NCBI GenBank assembly: GCA_019828595.1 | Contig: JAHQRK010000006.1 | Location: 2,728,001-2,792,000 of the forward strand | Direction: 5' to 3' | Length of the DNA: 64,000 nucleotides | From: Aphanomyces cochlioides | Taxonomy: Eukaryota > Oomycota > Saprolegniomycetes > Saprolegniales > Verrucalvaceae | Part shown: one piece after another, positions 55,641 through 64,000 of the stretch | How positions within the stretch are numbered: position 1 is the stretch's first letter | Layout of the letters: each line of letters starts with the position of its first letter | Notes under the pieces: model-generated | Databases searched by the model: none | Told to the model about the DNA's origin: nothing | What the model saw: only the letters and a program-made list of their open reading frames with translations | Position numbers and translations under genes: made by a program

Positions 55641-55744
55641 AATTTCCATAACAGTATAACAGTATGACAACAGCAAAATTTGCTGTTATGATCTTGAGAA
55701 ATTCTCCGATAAAGTATATTTCATCGAGTGAAAATAAAATTCAA

Positions 55745-55909
55745 ATGGCTCGACCATGCAAAGCACCAGAGGAGAAGAAGCCTAAAGTCCAAGTCGATAA
55801 CGACTACTATTATTCCCATCGGAATAGAATATTAGCTTTTCACAAAGCTAAATATCATCTCAAAGTCGAGCTCAATCGTTTAATGCAAATCATGATCAAT
55901 GATATTTAA
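55745..55909 (+). CDS. Small basic protein of the viral element, unknown
   Basis: 54 residues: MARPCKAPEEKKPKVQVDND, then a Tyr-rich turn (YYYSHRNRI) and a helical tail. The frame opens earlier (55664), but the ATG at 55745 follows a TATATTTC box and an A-rich leader as in the other element genes. No known domain. Confidence 0.4.
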   Translation: MARPCKAPEEKKPKVQVDNDYYYSHRNRILAFHKAKYHLKVELNRLMQIMINDI

Positions 55910-55990
55910 ATCTGATCATGAATATTTTTATGACCATACTCATGTACATTCCACGATTTTTTGTTTCTATCGTGAGAAAAAGTTATACAT

Positions 55991-55999
55991 TATATATAT
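55991..55999 (+). promoter_or_regulatory. TATATATAT box before the DNA polymerase
   Basis: TATATATAT lies 9 nt before the ATG at 56008. Similar boxes precede the other genes of the element, see 61911 and 62449. Confidence 0.5.
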
Positions 56000-56007
56000 C
56001 TGAAGAC

Positions 56008-58245
56008 ATGTCATCCAAAACCAATAACGCGATTAAGGCCAACAAAGCCAAGTCAGTCATCTACCAACAAGCCAAATCTCTCGGTCTTCCTGTATGGTGG
56101 CAAATGCAAGCACCTCGTATCCAGAATATCCTCATCAACCATCAACGCCAAGTTGATGCTCAAACCAAAATTGCCTCATTGTTCAAGGCGTCCAAAGCTA
56201 AAAAGCAGCTTAATGACTTGAAAGCTCTCAAACGCATTAATGCGTTCCAAACAACAACTATCCTCCTTGATAGTTTCAAACGCATTCGCCCAAGCATCTA
56301 TGCTCCAGCGGATAAGAATCTCTTGGTTCATTTCCTCGATGAGGATGGATCTACGCTCCGAACATATCACCTCAACTCTCATCAAGTCAGCATCGATGAT
56401 CTCTATATCTCGCAAGAGAACGAGTATTCGAGTGGTGCGGACGTTGATCTAAACATTTTGCCCACGACGATGGTCAGATTGGAGTGGATCGATGACCCCA
56501 AACAGTCAAGGTCGGCGCGTAAGAATTTCTTCCGCTATCTGACCAAAGCTGACTACATGCTTGATCAATTTCAAGTATATCCTGAATCGCCAGATGGCCT
56601 TCCTCAGTCATCCGAGATCCCATGCTTCCTCTACGCTCTCGAACAAGCTGGAGTGTCTAAAACGACTGTTAATAAGGTCAAGCAGATCATGTTTCATTCG
56701 GGTATTACAACCAACTTGCTCAAGAAGGTCGCAGAGAAGTTCAATTTGCGTTTGGATGTCAAGTCGTATAAGCTTAATGCGAATGGCAAGAAGAGCTACA
56801 ACACCAATAGCTATGGTCCGCATAGCAAACATGTGATTCATCTTGGACTGACTCCAAAGCATATTTTCGCTATCAAGCCAACGCGAATTACTACATTCGC
56901 GCTTAACCATCCGGAGTTTGTTAAACAAGAAGGATCAACTGAGTTTGCTTTGCGTAATGGATTGATAACTTACAACTCATCTCGAATCAAATTCCTTGAT
57001 AGCTTCGAAGTGATTTCTCATCTCTACCACAACAGAGATGAGTTGCTCATTCCAATCACTCAAAGCAATGTTCCAAGGCTACTGAACAACGAGTATCAAA
57101 AAGTCGATTCACTCTCTGAAGAAGACTTTAGCGATGATTCGTTCAAAGAAATCAGTCGGGTCGATGGCAAAATGAAATTTGGTCAATCGCCGTTCAATCA
57201 AGTTATCAATCGACATACGAAGCAATATGAAGAGATCATCAACTTCAACGTGATATACTTCGACTTCGAAACGCTCGTTGAAGACGGCGAACACGTCGCC
57301 TACTGTATCTCATATAAAATCCTAAAATACAAATTCAGAAAATTGCATTCAACTGGAGATACACAACATTTCTATGGATTTGACTGTGCAGAGCGCTTTC
57401 TGGAAGCGATTCCAGAGAACAGCCACAACTTGTTTTGGGCACACAACGCTGGTTTTGATTTGCGATTTCTCATGAAGCATGTCAGTAGCTTCTCACAGAA
57501 GAGCAACATCATTGAATGCGGAACCCGTCTCAAACAGGCTCATTGCTTCTACAAGAGTTCTGAACTCATTATCAAATGCACGATGAGTTTCATCAATAGC
57601 AAATTGGCAAATCTACCAAAGATGTTCAAGGATGTAAGCAAAGGTCTCAGCCTCGAGAAAGAGTCATTCCCTCATGACTTGATCAATGCATCCAATTTCA
57701 AGTCCATGTGGAAGCTTAGCTACCTCGATGGATTTGAGGACAAAGACGCTATGATCGCCAACGCAACCAAGATCGGTGCAGTCATTGAAGACCAAATCGA
57801 TATCCAGAAGTATGCGATCCATTATTGCAACCGCGATGTGGATATACTTCACCATTGCTTCGAAGCATTCCGATCAATGTTCATCGATCGCTTCAATATC
57901 GATGTGTATCGGTTCATGTCGATGCCAAGTATCGCATATGCGATCCAGCACAACCGAGGTTGCTTCGATGGTTGCTTTGAACAGAATGGAGTTGCTCTTG
58001 GATTCATTCGACAAGCTATTGTCGGAGGTCGCGTCATGACTCGAGACAATGAGAAGCATCATGTGAAGCATCAATTAGCGGATTTCGACGCTGTGTCGCT
58101 CTATCCGTCTGGTCAGTCGATATTGCCTGGCTATGTGAGAGGGCGAGCTAAGTTCTTCAAGGACTCTGTTCCAGAGACTGCTGATTACTACATCGCACGA
58201 GTTAGATTTGACTCAATCGGCAAACGGCGAAACTTCCCCTATTGA
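56008..58245 (+). pseudogene. Protein-primed family B DNA polymerase, N-terminal part
   Basis: Replicative polymerase of Polinton-like elements. Numbered from ATG 56008: an N-terminal region of ~400 residues without clear homology (including CFLYALEQAGVSKTTVNKVK), then the 3'-5' exonuclease with Exo I YFDFETLVEDG (Asp419, Glu421), Exo II HNAGFDLRFL, Exo III YCNRDVDIL, then palm motif A DFDAVSLYPS (692-701). The frame ends in TGA at 58243 just after a CCCC run; the next frame carries the rest of the palm, so a single missing base explains the break. An in-frame ATG at 55918 would add a hydrophobic start, but the TATA box favours 56008. Confidence 0.85.
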
Positions 58246-59180
58246 GCATCCAACAGGATGGATCGCGCAATTTCACGAATGACATCGTTGGTCAGACAAT
58301 GGTACTTGGTAAGCAAGCACTTGAGGACATCGCGGAATACCAGGGCGTCCAATACACAGTGATTGAAGGCTGCTATTGGGACAATGGTTTTAACTCCAAA
58401 ATCGTCGATACAGTCAAAGAACTTTTCGATGAGCGACTCAAGTTGAAGAAACAAGACAATACTCTGCAGGAAGGTATCAAGCTGTTGCTCAACAGCGCTT
58501 ACGGTAAGCTGATTCAGAAACCGATTGTCAAAGAGAAGCTACTCGTCAAGGGAGCCGACCGAATTGCAGAGCACACGCGAAAGCAGATCCACAAGTTGAT
58601 TTCTCGAACACCAATCACCGACGATTTGGCTTTGTTCGAAGAGCACAAGTATCTGTATGAGCATTACTCCCCAGCGCACCTCGGGGTTCAGATCCTTGAT
58701 GCGAGCAAACACATCATGAACGAAGTGATGTGTCTGGCTGAAGATATTAATGCCCGTATCTGGTATCAGGATACGGATTCGATGCACATCGATCGCGATG
58801 CGATTTCAAAACTCGCTGAAGCTTTCCGTGCAAAATATGGTCGTGAGCTGATTGGTAATCAAATGGGGCAGTTCCACATTGATTTTGATCTCAAAGGTTC
58901 TGAAGGCGAGGTGTATTCTAAAGAGTCTATCTTCCTTGGTAAGAAGAGCTACTTGGACGTGCTCGCATGCGATGGCAACGATGTTGAGGGACATCACATT
59001 CGCATGAAGGGTATTCCAGGAGCACTATTGCAACAGAACCCACATGAGACCTACATGAGATTGTACAACGGCGAGACTATCGAATTTGATCTCGCTAAGT
59101 GCTGCTCGATGGATATCAACACCAAAACCCAAAAAATTTCTAAGCGAACTAAGTTCTTGAGGAAAGTATCATTCCAATAA
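58242..59180 (+). pseudogene. Protein-primed family B DNA polymerase, C-terminal part
   Basis: Continues the palm and thumb: motif B K-LLL-NSAYGKLIQ (Lys80, Asn84, Tyr87, Gly88), typical Kx3NSxYG, and motif C with DTDS at 177-180 (IWYQDTDSMHID), both metal-binding Asp present. The apparent start at 58242 is only where the frame opens. All catalytic motifs survive across the two parts, so the frameshift may be recent or a sequencing error. Confidence 0.85.
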
Positions 59181-59219
59181 TGAATCAACTACATTTTTTT
59201 TTAATTCAATGACTATATA

Positions 59220-60320
59220 ATGGACGAATTGCTGCATCAACTGTATTTCTCGCCTAAGACTGGATTTATCGGTGCTAAGGCTCTGTACAAGAAGGCAAAG
59301 GCACTCAACAAGTCTATCACGTTGAAATATGTTCTTGACTGGTACAATAAGCAGACTGAGATTCAACAGCACTCAACACAAGCCAAGAAGTTCCCCGAGT
59401 TCAAAATTGCAAGCAACAACCCAAACTCATGGCAGATAGATTTAGCTTTCTGGGGTAAGAAACCCATATTCATCGCGGTCAATATCAACAGCCGAATTGG
59501 TTATGCCAAGCTGCTAAAAAACAAAACAGCACCAGTCGTTCGAAAGGCCTTAGATGAATTCATAACGAATCACAAAACGCATTCATTGACATCAGACAAT
59601 GGATCGGAGTGGATGAATAAACAGGTTCAAGAATTGATATCAAAAGAGCGTATAAGTCATTATGCAGGCGAACCCGGCGATCATACAATATTGGGTAAGA
59701 TAGATCGATTCATTCGCACGATTAAAGGCAGATTGACGAAGATGCACGATAGCGGTGTATTCAAGACTCTATCTCAAAAGCATCTAAACGAAGCAATCGC
59801 CAACTATAACGACACAGAGCATTCGGCTCTCCAAAAGACACCAAACGAGATGGATGGAAAGGTCATATTTTCTGAAATCGATTATAACCAAAGCATAGCA
59901 AAGCAAGTTTTGGATAAAATACCCATTGGATCAACCGTTCGATATAGATTGAAGGCGAAGACCCCATTTGATAAAGAAGGCGCTAAATATTCAAAATCGG
60001 TATATGAATTCGTTGGCTTAGATGGCTTGAAGATGCATCTACGCTCGAAGAACAACCATGTAGTGTATAAACCAGTAAATGACGTCAAGATAGTACAAGC
60101 ACAAACTACAGATGTTGATGGTAAAGCAAATGACATATTTGAAGCAGAAAAGATTTTGGATCACGAAAAGCTCAAGAATGGAAAGTACAGATATCTCGTA
60201 AGGTGGGCGGATGGTGATAAGACATGGGAGCCTCAAAACAACCTGAGGATCTTCAATAAGAGTCAGATGAGTGAATTGGAGAATAAATATTTTAAGCGGC
60301 AGCAAGTATCAACTGACTAA
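59220..60320 (+). CDS. rve-type integrase with C-terminal chromodomain
   Basis: Retroviral-type DDE integrase: Asp74 in WQIDLAFW, Asp126 in LTSDNGSEW, and the third acidic residue at 162 in LGKIDRFIRTIKGRL, spaced DD35, though it is Asp where Glu is usual. The N-terminal SPKTGFIGAKALYKKAKAL is typical of Polinton integrases. A chromodomain covers about 300-345 (YRYLVRWADGDKTWEPQNNL), which in retrotransposons directs insertion to marked chromatin. Starts directly after a TATAT stretch, 40 nt after the polymerase stop. Confidence 0.88.
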   Translation: MDELLHQLYFSPKTGFIGAKALYKKAKALNKSITLKYVLDWYNKQTEIQQHSTQAKKFPEFKIASNNPNSWQIDLAFWGKKPIFIAVNINSRIGYAKLLKNKTAPVVRKALDEFITNHKTHSLTSDNGSEWMNKQVQELISKERISHYAGEPGDHTILGKIDRFIRTIKGRLTKMHDSGVFKTLSQKHLNEAIANYNDTEHSALQKTPNEMDGKVIFSEIDYNQSIAKQVLDKIPIGSTVRYRLKAKTPFDKEGAKYSKSVYEFVGLDGLKMHLRSKNNHVVYKPVNDVKIVQAQTTDVDGKANDIFEAEKILDHEKLKNGKYRYLVRWADGDKTWEPQNNLRIFNKSQMSELENKYFKRQQVSTD

Positions 60321-60354
60321 TATACGCTATTAATACGGTAGTAAAAGCATTACC

Positions 60355-61608
60355 ATGTATCCTTCTTATAAAGATCCCGCTGATAAAAAGCAAAAATTAC
60401 AACAATATTATGATCAAATCAAGCTTGATCAAAAGGTCGATGCTATCAAACAAGAGGCATTCAAGAATGCTTTCTGGAGTAGTGAATCAGAAACGAAATT
60501 GATTTTGCCAACTCAAAAGCCGTCAATCCCCATTGGTAGACCATATCCCGATGGACCGGACCTTCGGAGAACTATTGAAACTCAAACCGATCACTCGCCG
60601 AAGCTTCTGACCCCTCACAGCCTGAGCGATCACTCCCCACCTTTAACGACAAGAAATCGCTATGGGCTATTATCAAGCGATGATGAAGAAGAGAGCCCAT
60701 ACAACAAAATTCCAATAGATGCAAATAAGCTGGCAAGAGATGAAATTATCCAATTGTATAAATCAAACTGGAATTTCTTCAAAACAAGGAAGATTTCGCC
60801 AATACTCCTCAATGGCGATGAAGATACAAGTGTATATTTAGGACGAACAGCGCGTCTTTTCACTATAGGCAGCGGCAATAAGAACAAGAATAAACGCATA
60901 GCTGATTATAATTGGATTGCTACGAAGGATAGAATCGATATAATTATTGAGGAGAATAGATGACTGAATGCTCTCAATCGAGGATTGGATCAATTGAGTG
61001 TCGATGACGCATCTGAGTCAAAAATCAAAACTGAAGGGCAAGGGAAAGGATTTACTCGATCTCTCTTGCCGTTCGTATCGAAGGGTCGACCAAAGGGTCG
61101 GCGAGGATTGTTAATTGGACGTGGTCTCATTGGCGCAGGAGTACCTCACAACTTCGATAAGGATTACATGTATCGTCCGATTGGGTCGAAGTATGTCAAT
61201 CTCAAAGCTCTTGCTGAGGGATATTTGAGCTTGAGACACCCATCAGGCAACTCTTGTTTCAAAAGATTGAAAATGGGCGACAAATTGGCTCAAATCACCA
61301 AGAATATGGTTTTTGATGGAAGGATTGATCATAGCCACTATAATCAACTCGATAACGCCGACAAGGTTATCTTCTACGATACTCTGAAGCTCTGCAAATT
61401 GCTCAATGCATTCAAGGAATCGATCGCTGATCCGCGTGAAAATGCGGAGAAGTACGTAGCTGAGTTCAATAAGCTAATTGGTGAGCTTAGACTTGGCAAT
61501 GATAATCCATCGATCAAATCAGAACTAAAGAAGCTATCGATTCACTTATATCAAAATGGTCTATTAAATGATTCTCAAATGTCAGAAATTTTGAAGATGA
61601 CTATATAG
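60355..61608 (+). CDS. Viral-element protein interrupted by one in-frame TGA
   Basis: 60355-60963 (202 residues) and 60985-61608 are in the same frame, separated by only a TGA at 60961 and seven sense codons. The first part is hydrophilic with Ser/Pro-rich and acidic stretches. The second has a Gly/Arg-rich GLLIGRGLIGAGVPHNFDKD, then YRPIGSKYVNLKALAEGYLS and LRLGNDNPSIKSELKKL. The 'GxYxxNxxxLxxGxLSLRxPSG ... GNDNPxIxxEL' pattern resembles a conserved protein of Polinton-like viruses and relatives whose role is unknown to me. It may be one ~418-residue gene with a nonsense mutation, a readthrough product, or two genes. Confidence 0.6.
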
Positions 61609-61609
61609 G

Positions 61610-61879
61610 ATGCTAATCATGAAACTAATAAATGTCAGAAAACCTCACCCCACTGGACTACTCCTGCGTAGTTCATATAAGAAACAGTATGATTCAATGG
61701 GCAAGGCAAATGAAGAAAAGCTTATCGATACGATGGAACGTCTATTGATCGACCGCTCAAGAGCTTCAGCAAGCGACAGCGCAGAACCAGCAACAGTCTT
61801 CCAGCGTTATGGTGGAACCATTGGCGAGTACAAGCAAAGGAAGAAGCTCAATGAAAAAGCATTGACGTTTGCTATTTAA
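61610..61879 (+). CDS. Small protein of the viral element, unknown
   Basis: 89 residues, basic N-terminus (KLINVRKPHPTGLLLRSSYK) and a helix with MERLLIDRSRASAS, then FQRYGGTIGEYKQRKKLNEK. It starts one base after the previous stop, with TATATAG overlapping that stop. A Gly-Gly-Thr motif might be a protease maturation site, which is speculation. Confidence 0.5.
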   Translation: MLIMKLINVRKPHPTGLLLRSSYKKQYDSMGKANEEKLIDTMERLLIDRSRASASDSAEPATVFQRYGGTIGEYKQRKKLNEKALTFAI

Positions 61880-61910
61880 TTTTGCAACACAGAATCTATG
61901 ATCCTTAGAA

Positions 61911-61919
61911 TATATATAG
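61911..61919 (+). promoter_or_regulatory. TATATATAG box
   Basis: Seven nt before the ATG at 61926, the same box type as at 62449. Confidence 0.5.
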
Positions 61920-61925
61920 TAAAGC

Positions 61926-62399
61926 ATGAAGCAAGTGGGCGGATACAAAGAAGTTCGAGTATCGAAATCTATTTCGAAGAGTAAGCTGGCTAAGGCACTC
62001 AAGGGCGGGACCATTTCATTCAGTAAGGATGATCTGAATGGATCTCAACCCTTGCTCATGCATCCTGAAAACGCAAAGAAGATCATCGCAGCTCAGAAGG
62101 CAAATCGCGGTGTTCGATTGGACATCACGCATGGCGAAATTCATCATGATCTCTCAAGCCGTCAAGGGGGCTCGATTTGGGAATCGATAAAAAACGGCCT
62201 CTCAACCGTTTGGAATACCGTCGGCAAACCAGTGCTTGGAGCTATCGGCGATGCCATTGCGTACTCGAATCCAGAATTAGCACCACTGCGAAAAGGAGTG
62301 AGGTCTTTAGTTGGAGTTGGATTCAAAGGCTCTCAAGCTGCTAAAGCGCGTATGGCTGCTGTACGTGCGAAGAAACGAGGTGGTTCCTTCAAACTTTGA
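61926..62399 (+). CDS. Candidate membrane-active minor capsid protein
   Basis: 157 residues. Two short repeats of the pattern hydrophobic-x-hydrophobic-S/T-x-D/N (TISFSKDDLNGSQPLLMHPE; GVRLDITHGEI) are typical of a capsid-associated protein family in Polinton-like viruses. Then RQGGSIWESIKNGLSTVWN, a predicted amphipathic helix after a Gly-Gly-Ser, and a basic Gly-rich end (KKRGGSFKL). In adenovirus-like viruses GG-x sites are cut by the maturation protease, releasing a membrane-active peptide; that link is inference. Confidence 0.5.
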   Translation: MKQVGGYKEVRVSKSISKSKLAKALKGGTISFSKDDLNGSQPLLMHPENAKKIIAAQKANRGVRLDITHGEIHHDLSSRQGGSIWESIKNGLSTVWNTVGKPVLGAIGDAIAYSNPELAPLRKGVRSLVGVGFKGSQAAKARMAAVRAKKRGGSFKL

Positions 62400-62448
62400 A
62401 AAGGTACATTTATACCATTTTATGTTTAATCATGAGCGTTGGACGTCA

Positions 62449-62458
62449 TATATATATA
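62449..62458 (+). promoter_or_regulatory. TATATATATA box before the GIY-YIG gene
   Basis: TATATATATA followed by GCCTCT, 22 nt before ATG 62481. GCCTCTA also follows the box on the minus strand at 63946-63960, suggesting a composite element. Confidence 0.5.
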
Positions 62459-62480
62459 GCCTCTACACATATCATACACC

Positions 62481-63101
62481 ATGACTGACTTCAAAACTGG
62501 GATCATTTACAAAATTATACATGCTCAGTCTGATTTATGCTATGTTGGCATGACGATGGATAGATTATCAAAGCGTTGGCAGATGCATAAGTATCAATGT
62601 AAGACTGATAGCAATACTACTGCGAATTGTTCTATCTATCCTCACATGCGTGAATATGGGATTGAAAACTTCAAAATCATGGCAATCAAAGAGTACAAAG
62701 TTATTGATAAGCAGCATTTGAGGGTATATGAGACGCTTTGGATTAATAAACTCAATTGTATCAATAAATTAGTCAGCTTCAATCCAATTCCCAAAAAGGA
62801 ATATAAAAAAATGTATCGAGGAAGTAATAAGGAATACTACAAAAGGAACAAAGACCTGATTGTAGCAAAACAAAAGACATATGCTGCAATCCATAAAGAT
62901 GTGATTAAAGAAAGAACAAAGGCATATTTCTCCTGCGCGTGCTCAGCGAGCGTAGTTCGTGAAAAGAACATAGAAGTGATTAAAGCAAAAAAATCAGAAA
63001 AAATCACATGTGAATGTGGAGGAACATGGAGCAAAGGACATGGATTCAAACGTCATGAAAACGCCAAGAAGCACCAAGAGTTTGTGGCTGAGCGAGTCTA
63101 A
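62481..63101 (+). CDS. GIY-YIG endonuclease with C-terminal Cys/His segment
   Basis: 206 residues. GIY-YIG core at 7-90: GIIYKI (Tyr10), CYVGMT (Tyr21), KRWQMH (Arg32, His36), and YETLWINKLN with the catalytic Glu84. The C-terminus is Lys/Tyr-rich and ends with a Cys/His cluster CECGGTWSKGHGFKRHENAK that may bind zinc and DNA. Free-standing GIY-YIG nucleases occur in many DNA viruses as homing or recombination enzymes; which one here is unknown. Confidence 0.85.
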   Translation: MTDFKTGIIYKIIHAQSDLCYVGMTMDRLSKRWQMHKYQCKTDSNTTANCSIYPHMREYGIENFKIMAIKEYKVIDKQHLRVYETLWINKLNCINKLVSFNPIPKKEYKKMYRGSNKEYYKRNKDLIVAKQKTYAAIHKDVIKERTKAYFSCACSASVVREKNIEVIKAKKSEKITCECGGTWSKGHGFKRHENAKKHQEFVAERV

Positions 63102-63112
63102 GCACATTTTTT

Positions 63113-63940
63113 TTATGGCCTACGCTCTCTGATTATCAACTGGATCAGAATCTGGGGATCCTCGAATCTAACCATGTTGTATGCTTCATCAGAGATTTGC
63201 ACTTCAATATATGGTCTCGAGCCGTCCGAGATAGATACCCAAGAGTACTCTGGATACCTAACATCGATCAGATCACCGCTTGATGTACCTTGACTCGTGA
63301 ATGATGTAATGACGTCCGGAACGCTATTGTACGGATTATTGACCAAATTGCATCGAACCAAGTAGCTGCTCAGAAAGGATTGAGCAGTCGTTTGCTGAGT
63401 AGCAGGATATGTGCCAGCTGAATAGCCAACAATTAGATTGAACGCGCTTGGAATTACAATCTGAGGTGTGAAGCCTCCAGTGGGGAGACCCGTCGAATAC
63501 AATCCGCTTGAAGGCAATGACCAACCGGAAGGAAGGCTCGTAGGCATTGGACTCAGATCGATTTGGCAGGCGTAATAAGTCGAGTTCTCGGAAATCGATA
63601 CATACACTACTTGATTGCCATTCGAATCAGTCAGATACGCTCCAGAAGACACTAAAGTAGTACTAATGACATTCTGGATGTCAGCATAGCTAAAAGAACC
63701 ATTGTTAAGAGTGAATGGAATCGTCGTTGTACTCGATCCAGATGGCACGATGATCTGAAATGTATTGTTCGAATACAGAGATGAGTTGATATTGAATTGA
63801 CTGTTGTATAGCTGGATGCCAGCTACTGCCAGTTCCATGTTGGTGAAATTGACCGATGAGTTGCCGAAGGAATATCGAAGGGTGTTATTGAAACCATTTT
63901 TAACTATATTGGTCGCGTTGAGTACGATGACTGAGCTCAT
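63113..63940 (-). CDS. Penton-like minor capsid protein of the viral element
   Basis: 275 residues, beta-rich and Ser/Asn/Thr-rich with few charges, as in jelly-roll capsid proteins. Features that I associate with Polinton-like penton (minor capsid) proteins: an N-terminal NNTLRYSFGNSSVNFTNMEL-type strand pair, IQLYNSQFNINSSLYSNNTF, NNGSFSYADIQ, CNLVNNPYNSVPDVITSF, and a C-terminal VQISDEAYNMVRFEDPQI. It is read opposite to the GIY-YIG gene and converges on it with 11 nt between stops. Confidence 0.65.
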   Translation of the reverse strand: MSSVIVLNATNIVKNGFNNTLRYSFGNSSVNFTNMELAVAGIQLYNSQFNINSSLYSNNTFQIIVPSGSSTTTIPFTLNNGSFSYADIQNVISTTLVSSGAYLTDSNGNQVVYVSISENSTYYACQIDLSPMPTSLPSGWSLPSSGLYSTGLPTGGFTPQIVIPSAFNLIVGYSAGTYPATQQTTAQSFLSSYLVRCNLVNNPYNSVPDVITSFTSQGTSSGDLIDVRYPEYSWVSISDGSRPYIEVQISDEAYNMVRFEDPQILIQLIIRERRP

Positions 63941-63945
63941 GATGG

Positions 63946-63954
63946 TATATATAT
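63946..63954 (-). promoter_or_regulatory. TATATATAT box before the penton-like gene
   Basis: On the minus strand TATATATAT ends 5 nt upstream of the ATG at 63940, preceded by CCTCTAA. Confidence 0.5.
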
Positions 63955-64000
63955 TAGAGGCTATTATAGCTCTTAAGAGCTATCTGCAATTAATTTTTAA

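Larger units (their letters stand above)
55680..63960. mobile_element. Integrated Polinton-like (Maverick-type) viral element, left part
   Basis: Gene set: protein-primed DNA polymerase B, rve integrase with chromodomain, capsid-associated proteins, GIY-YIG nuclease, penton-like protein. This combination defines Polinton/Maverick and Polinton-like viruses (established knowledge). AT-rich genes with tight spacing contrast with the intron-containing host genes to the left. It continues past the right edge; terminal inverted repeats and target duplication could not be checked. The polymerase frameshift and the TGA in a second gene suggest an ageing copy. Confidence 0.85.

Noticed and set aside
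60961..60963. Alternative genetic code (TGA as sense) in the viral element
   Set aside because: TGA is used as a normal terminator by other genes in the window, and only one internal TGA is seen.

Overview
The window looks like nuclear DNA of an oomycete, probably a saprolegnialean such as Aphanomyces. I infer this from short GT-AG introns (about 40-95 nt), a ciliary katanin-interacting protein gene, families of small secreted proteins, and a mix of mariner, pogo, PIF/Harbinger and Ty3/gypsy elements of the kinds common in oomycetes. No RNA gene or CRISPR array was seen.

Layout. 1-5.4 kb: remnants of a repeated gene family, a ~140-bp tandem repeat, and a 1.95-kb plant-type mariner with 34-bp inverted ends and TA duplication that splits a coiled-coil host gene; then palindromic MITEs. 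6.5-9.4 kb: a tandemly duplicated pair (hotdog-like gene plus small secreted Tyr/Gly-rich gene), the second hotdog copy frameshifted. 9.7-23.4 kb: an inverted duplication of secreted Gly/Tyr-rich genes and NAD-dependent epimerase-like genes, one of which is split by a complete 6.9-kb Ty3/gypsy element with 5-bp target duplication; that element carries a decayed antisense gene upstream of its 3' LTR. 23.6-28.8 kb: KATNIP homologue, minus strand, multi-exon. 28.9-33.2 kb: MITEs, an unknown gene and a broken Tc1-like transposase. 33.3-36.6 kb: an 11-exon NPC1/Patched-type sterol-sensing membrane protein. 36.7-37.6 kb: an epimerase whose initiator ATG reads TTG. 38-45 kb: MITEs including a 1.17-kb palindrome, a SANT-like gene with a frameshift, a broken DDE transposase, and a PIF/Harbinger remnant. 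45.5-55.3 kb: two more epimerase pseudogenes, two Gly/Tyr-rich secreted genes head to head, three small secreted cationic peptide genes, and a pogo-like element, arranged around an inverted duplication.

55.7-64.0 kb (open at the right edge): an integrated Polinton-like/Maverick-type viral element. It has a protein-primed family B DNA polymerase (split by one frameshift), an rve integrase with chromodomain, a two-part ORF interrupted by a single TGA, a candidate membrane-active minor capsid protein, a GIY-YIG nuclease, and a penton-like minor capsid protein on the opposite strand. Most genes are preceded by a TATATATA-type box. Major capsid protein, packaging ATPase and protease are not in the window and would be expected further right.

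The main biological themes are repeated duplication and decay of two neighbouring families (epimerase and secreted Gly/Tyr-rich proteins), with an inverted-repeat cis element kept upstream of the epimerase copies, and the viral element at the right end.
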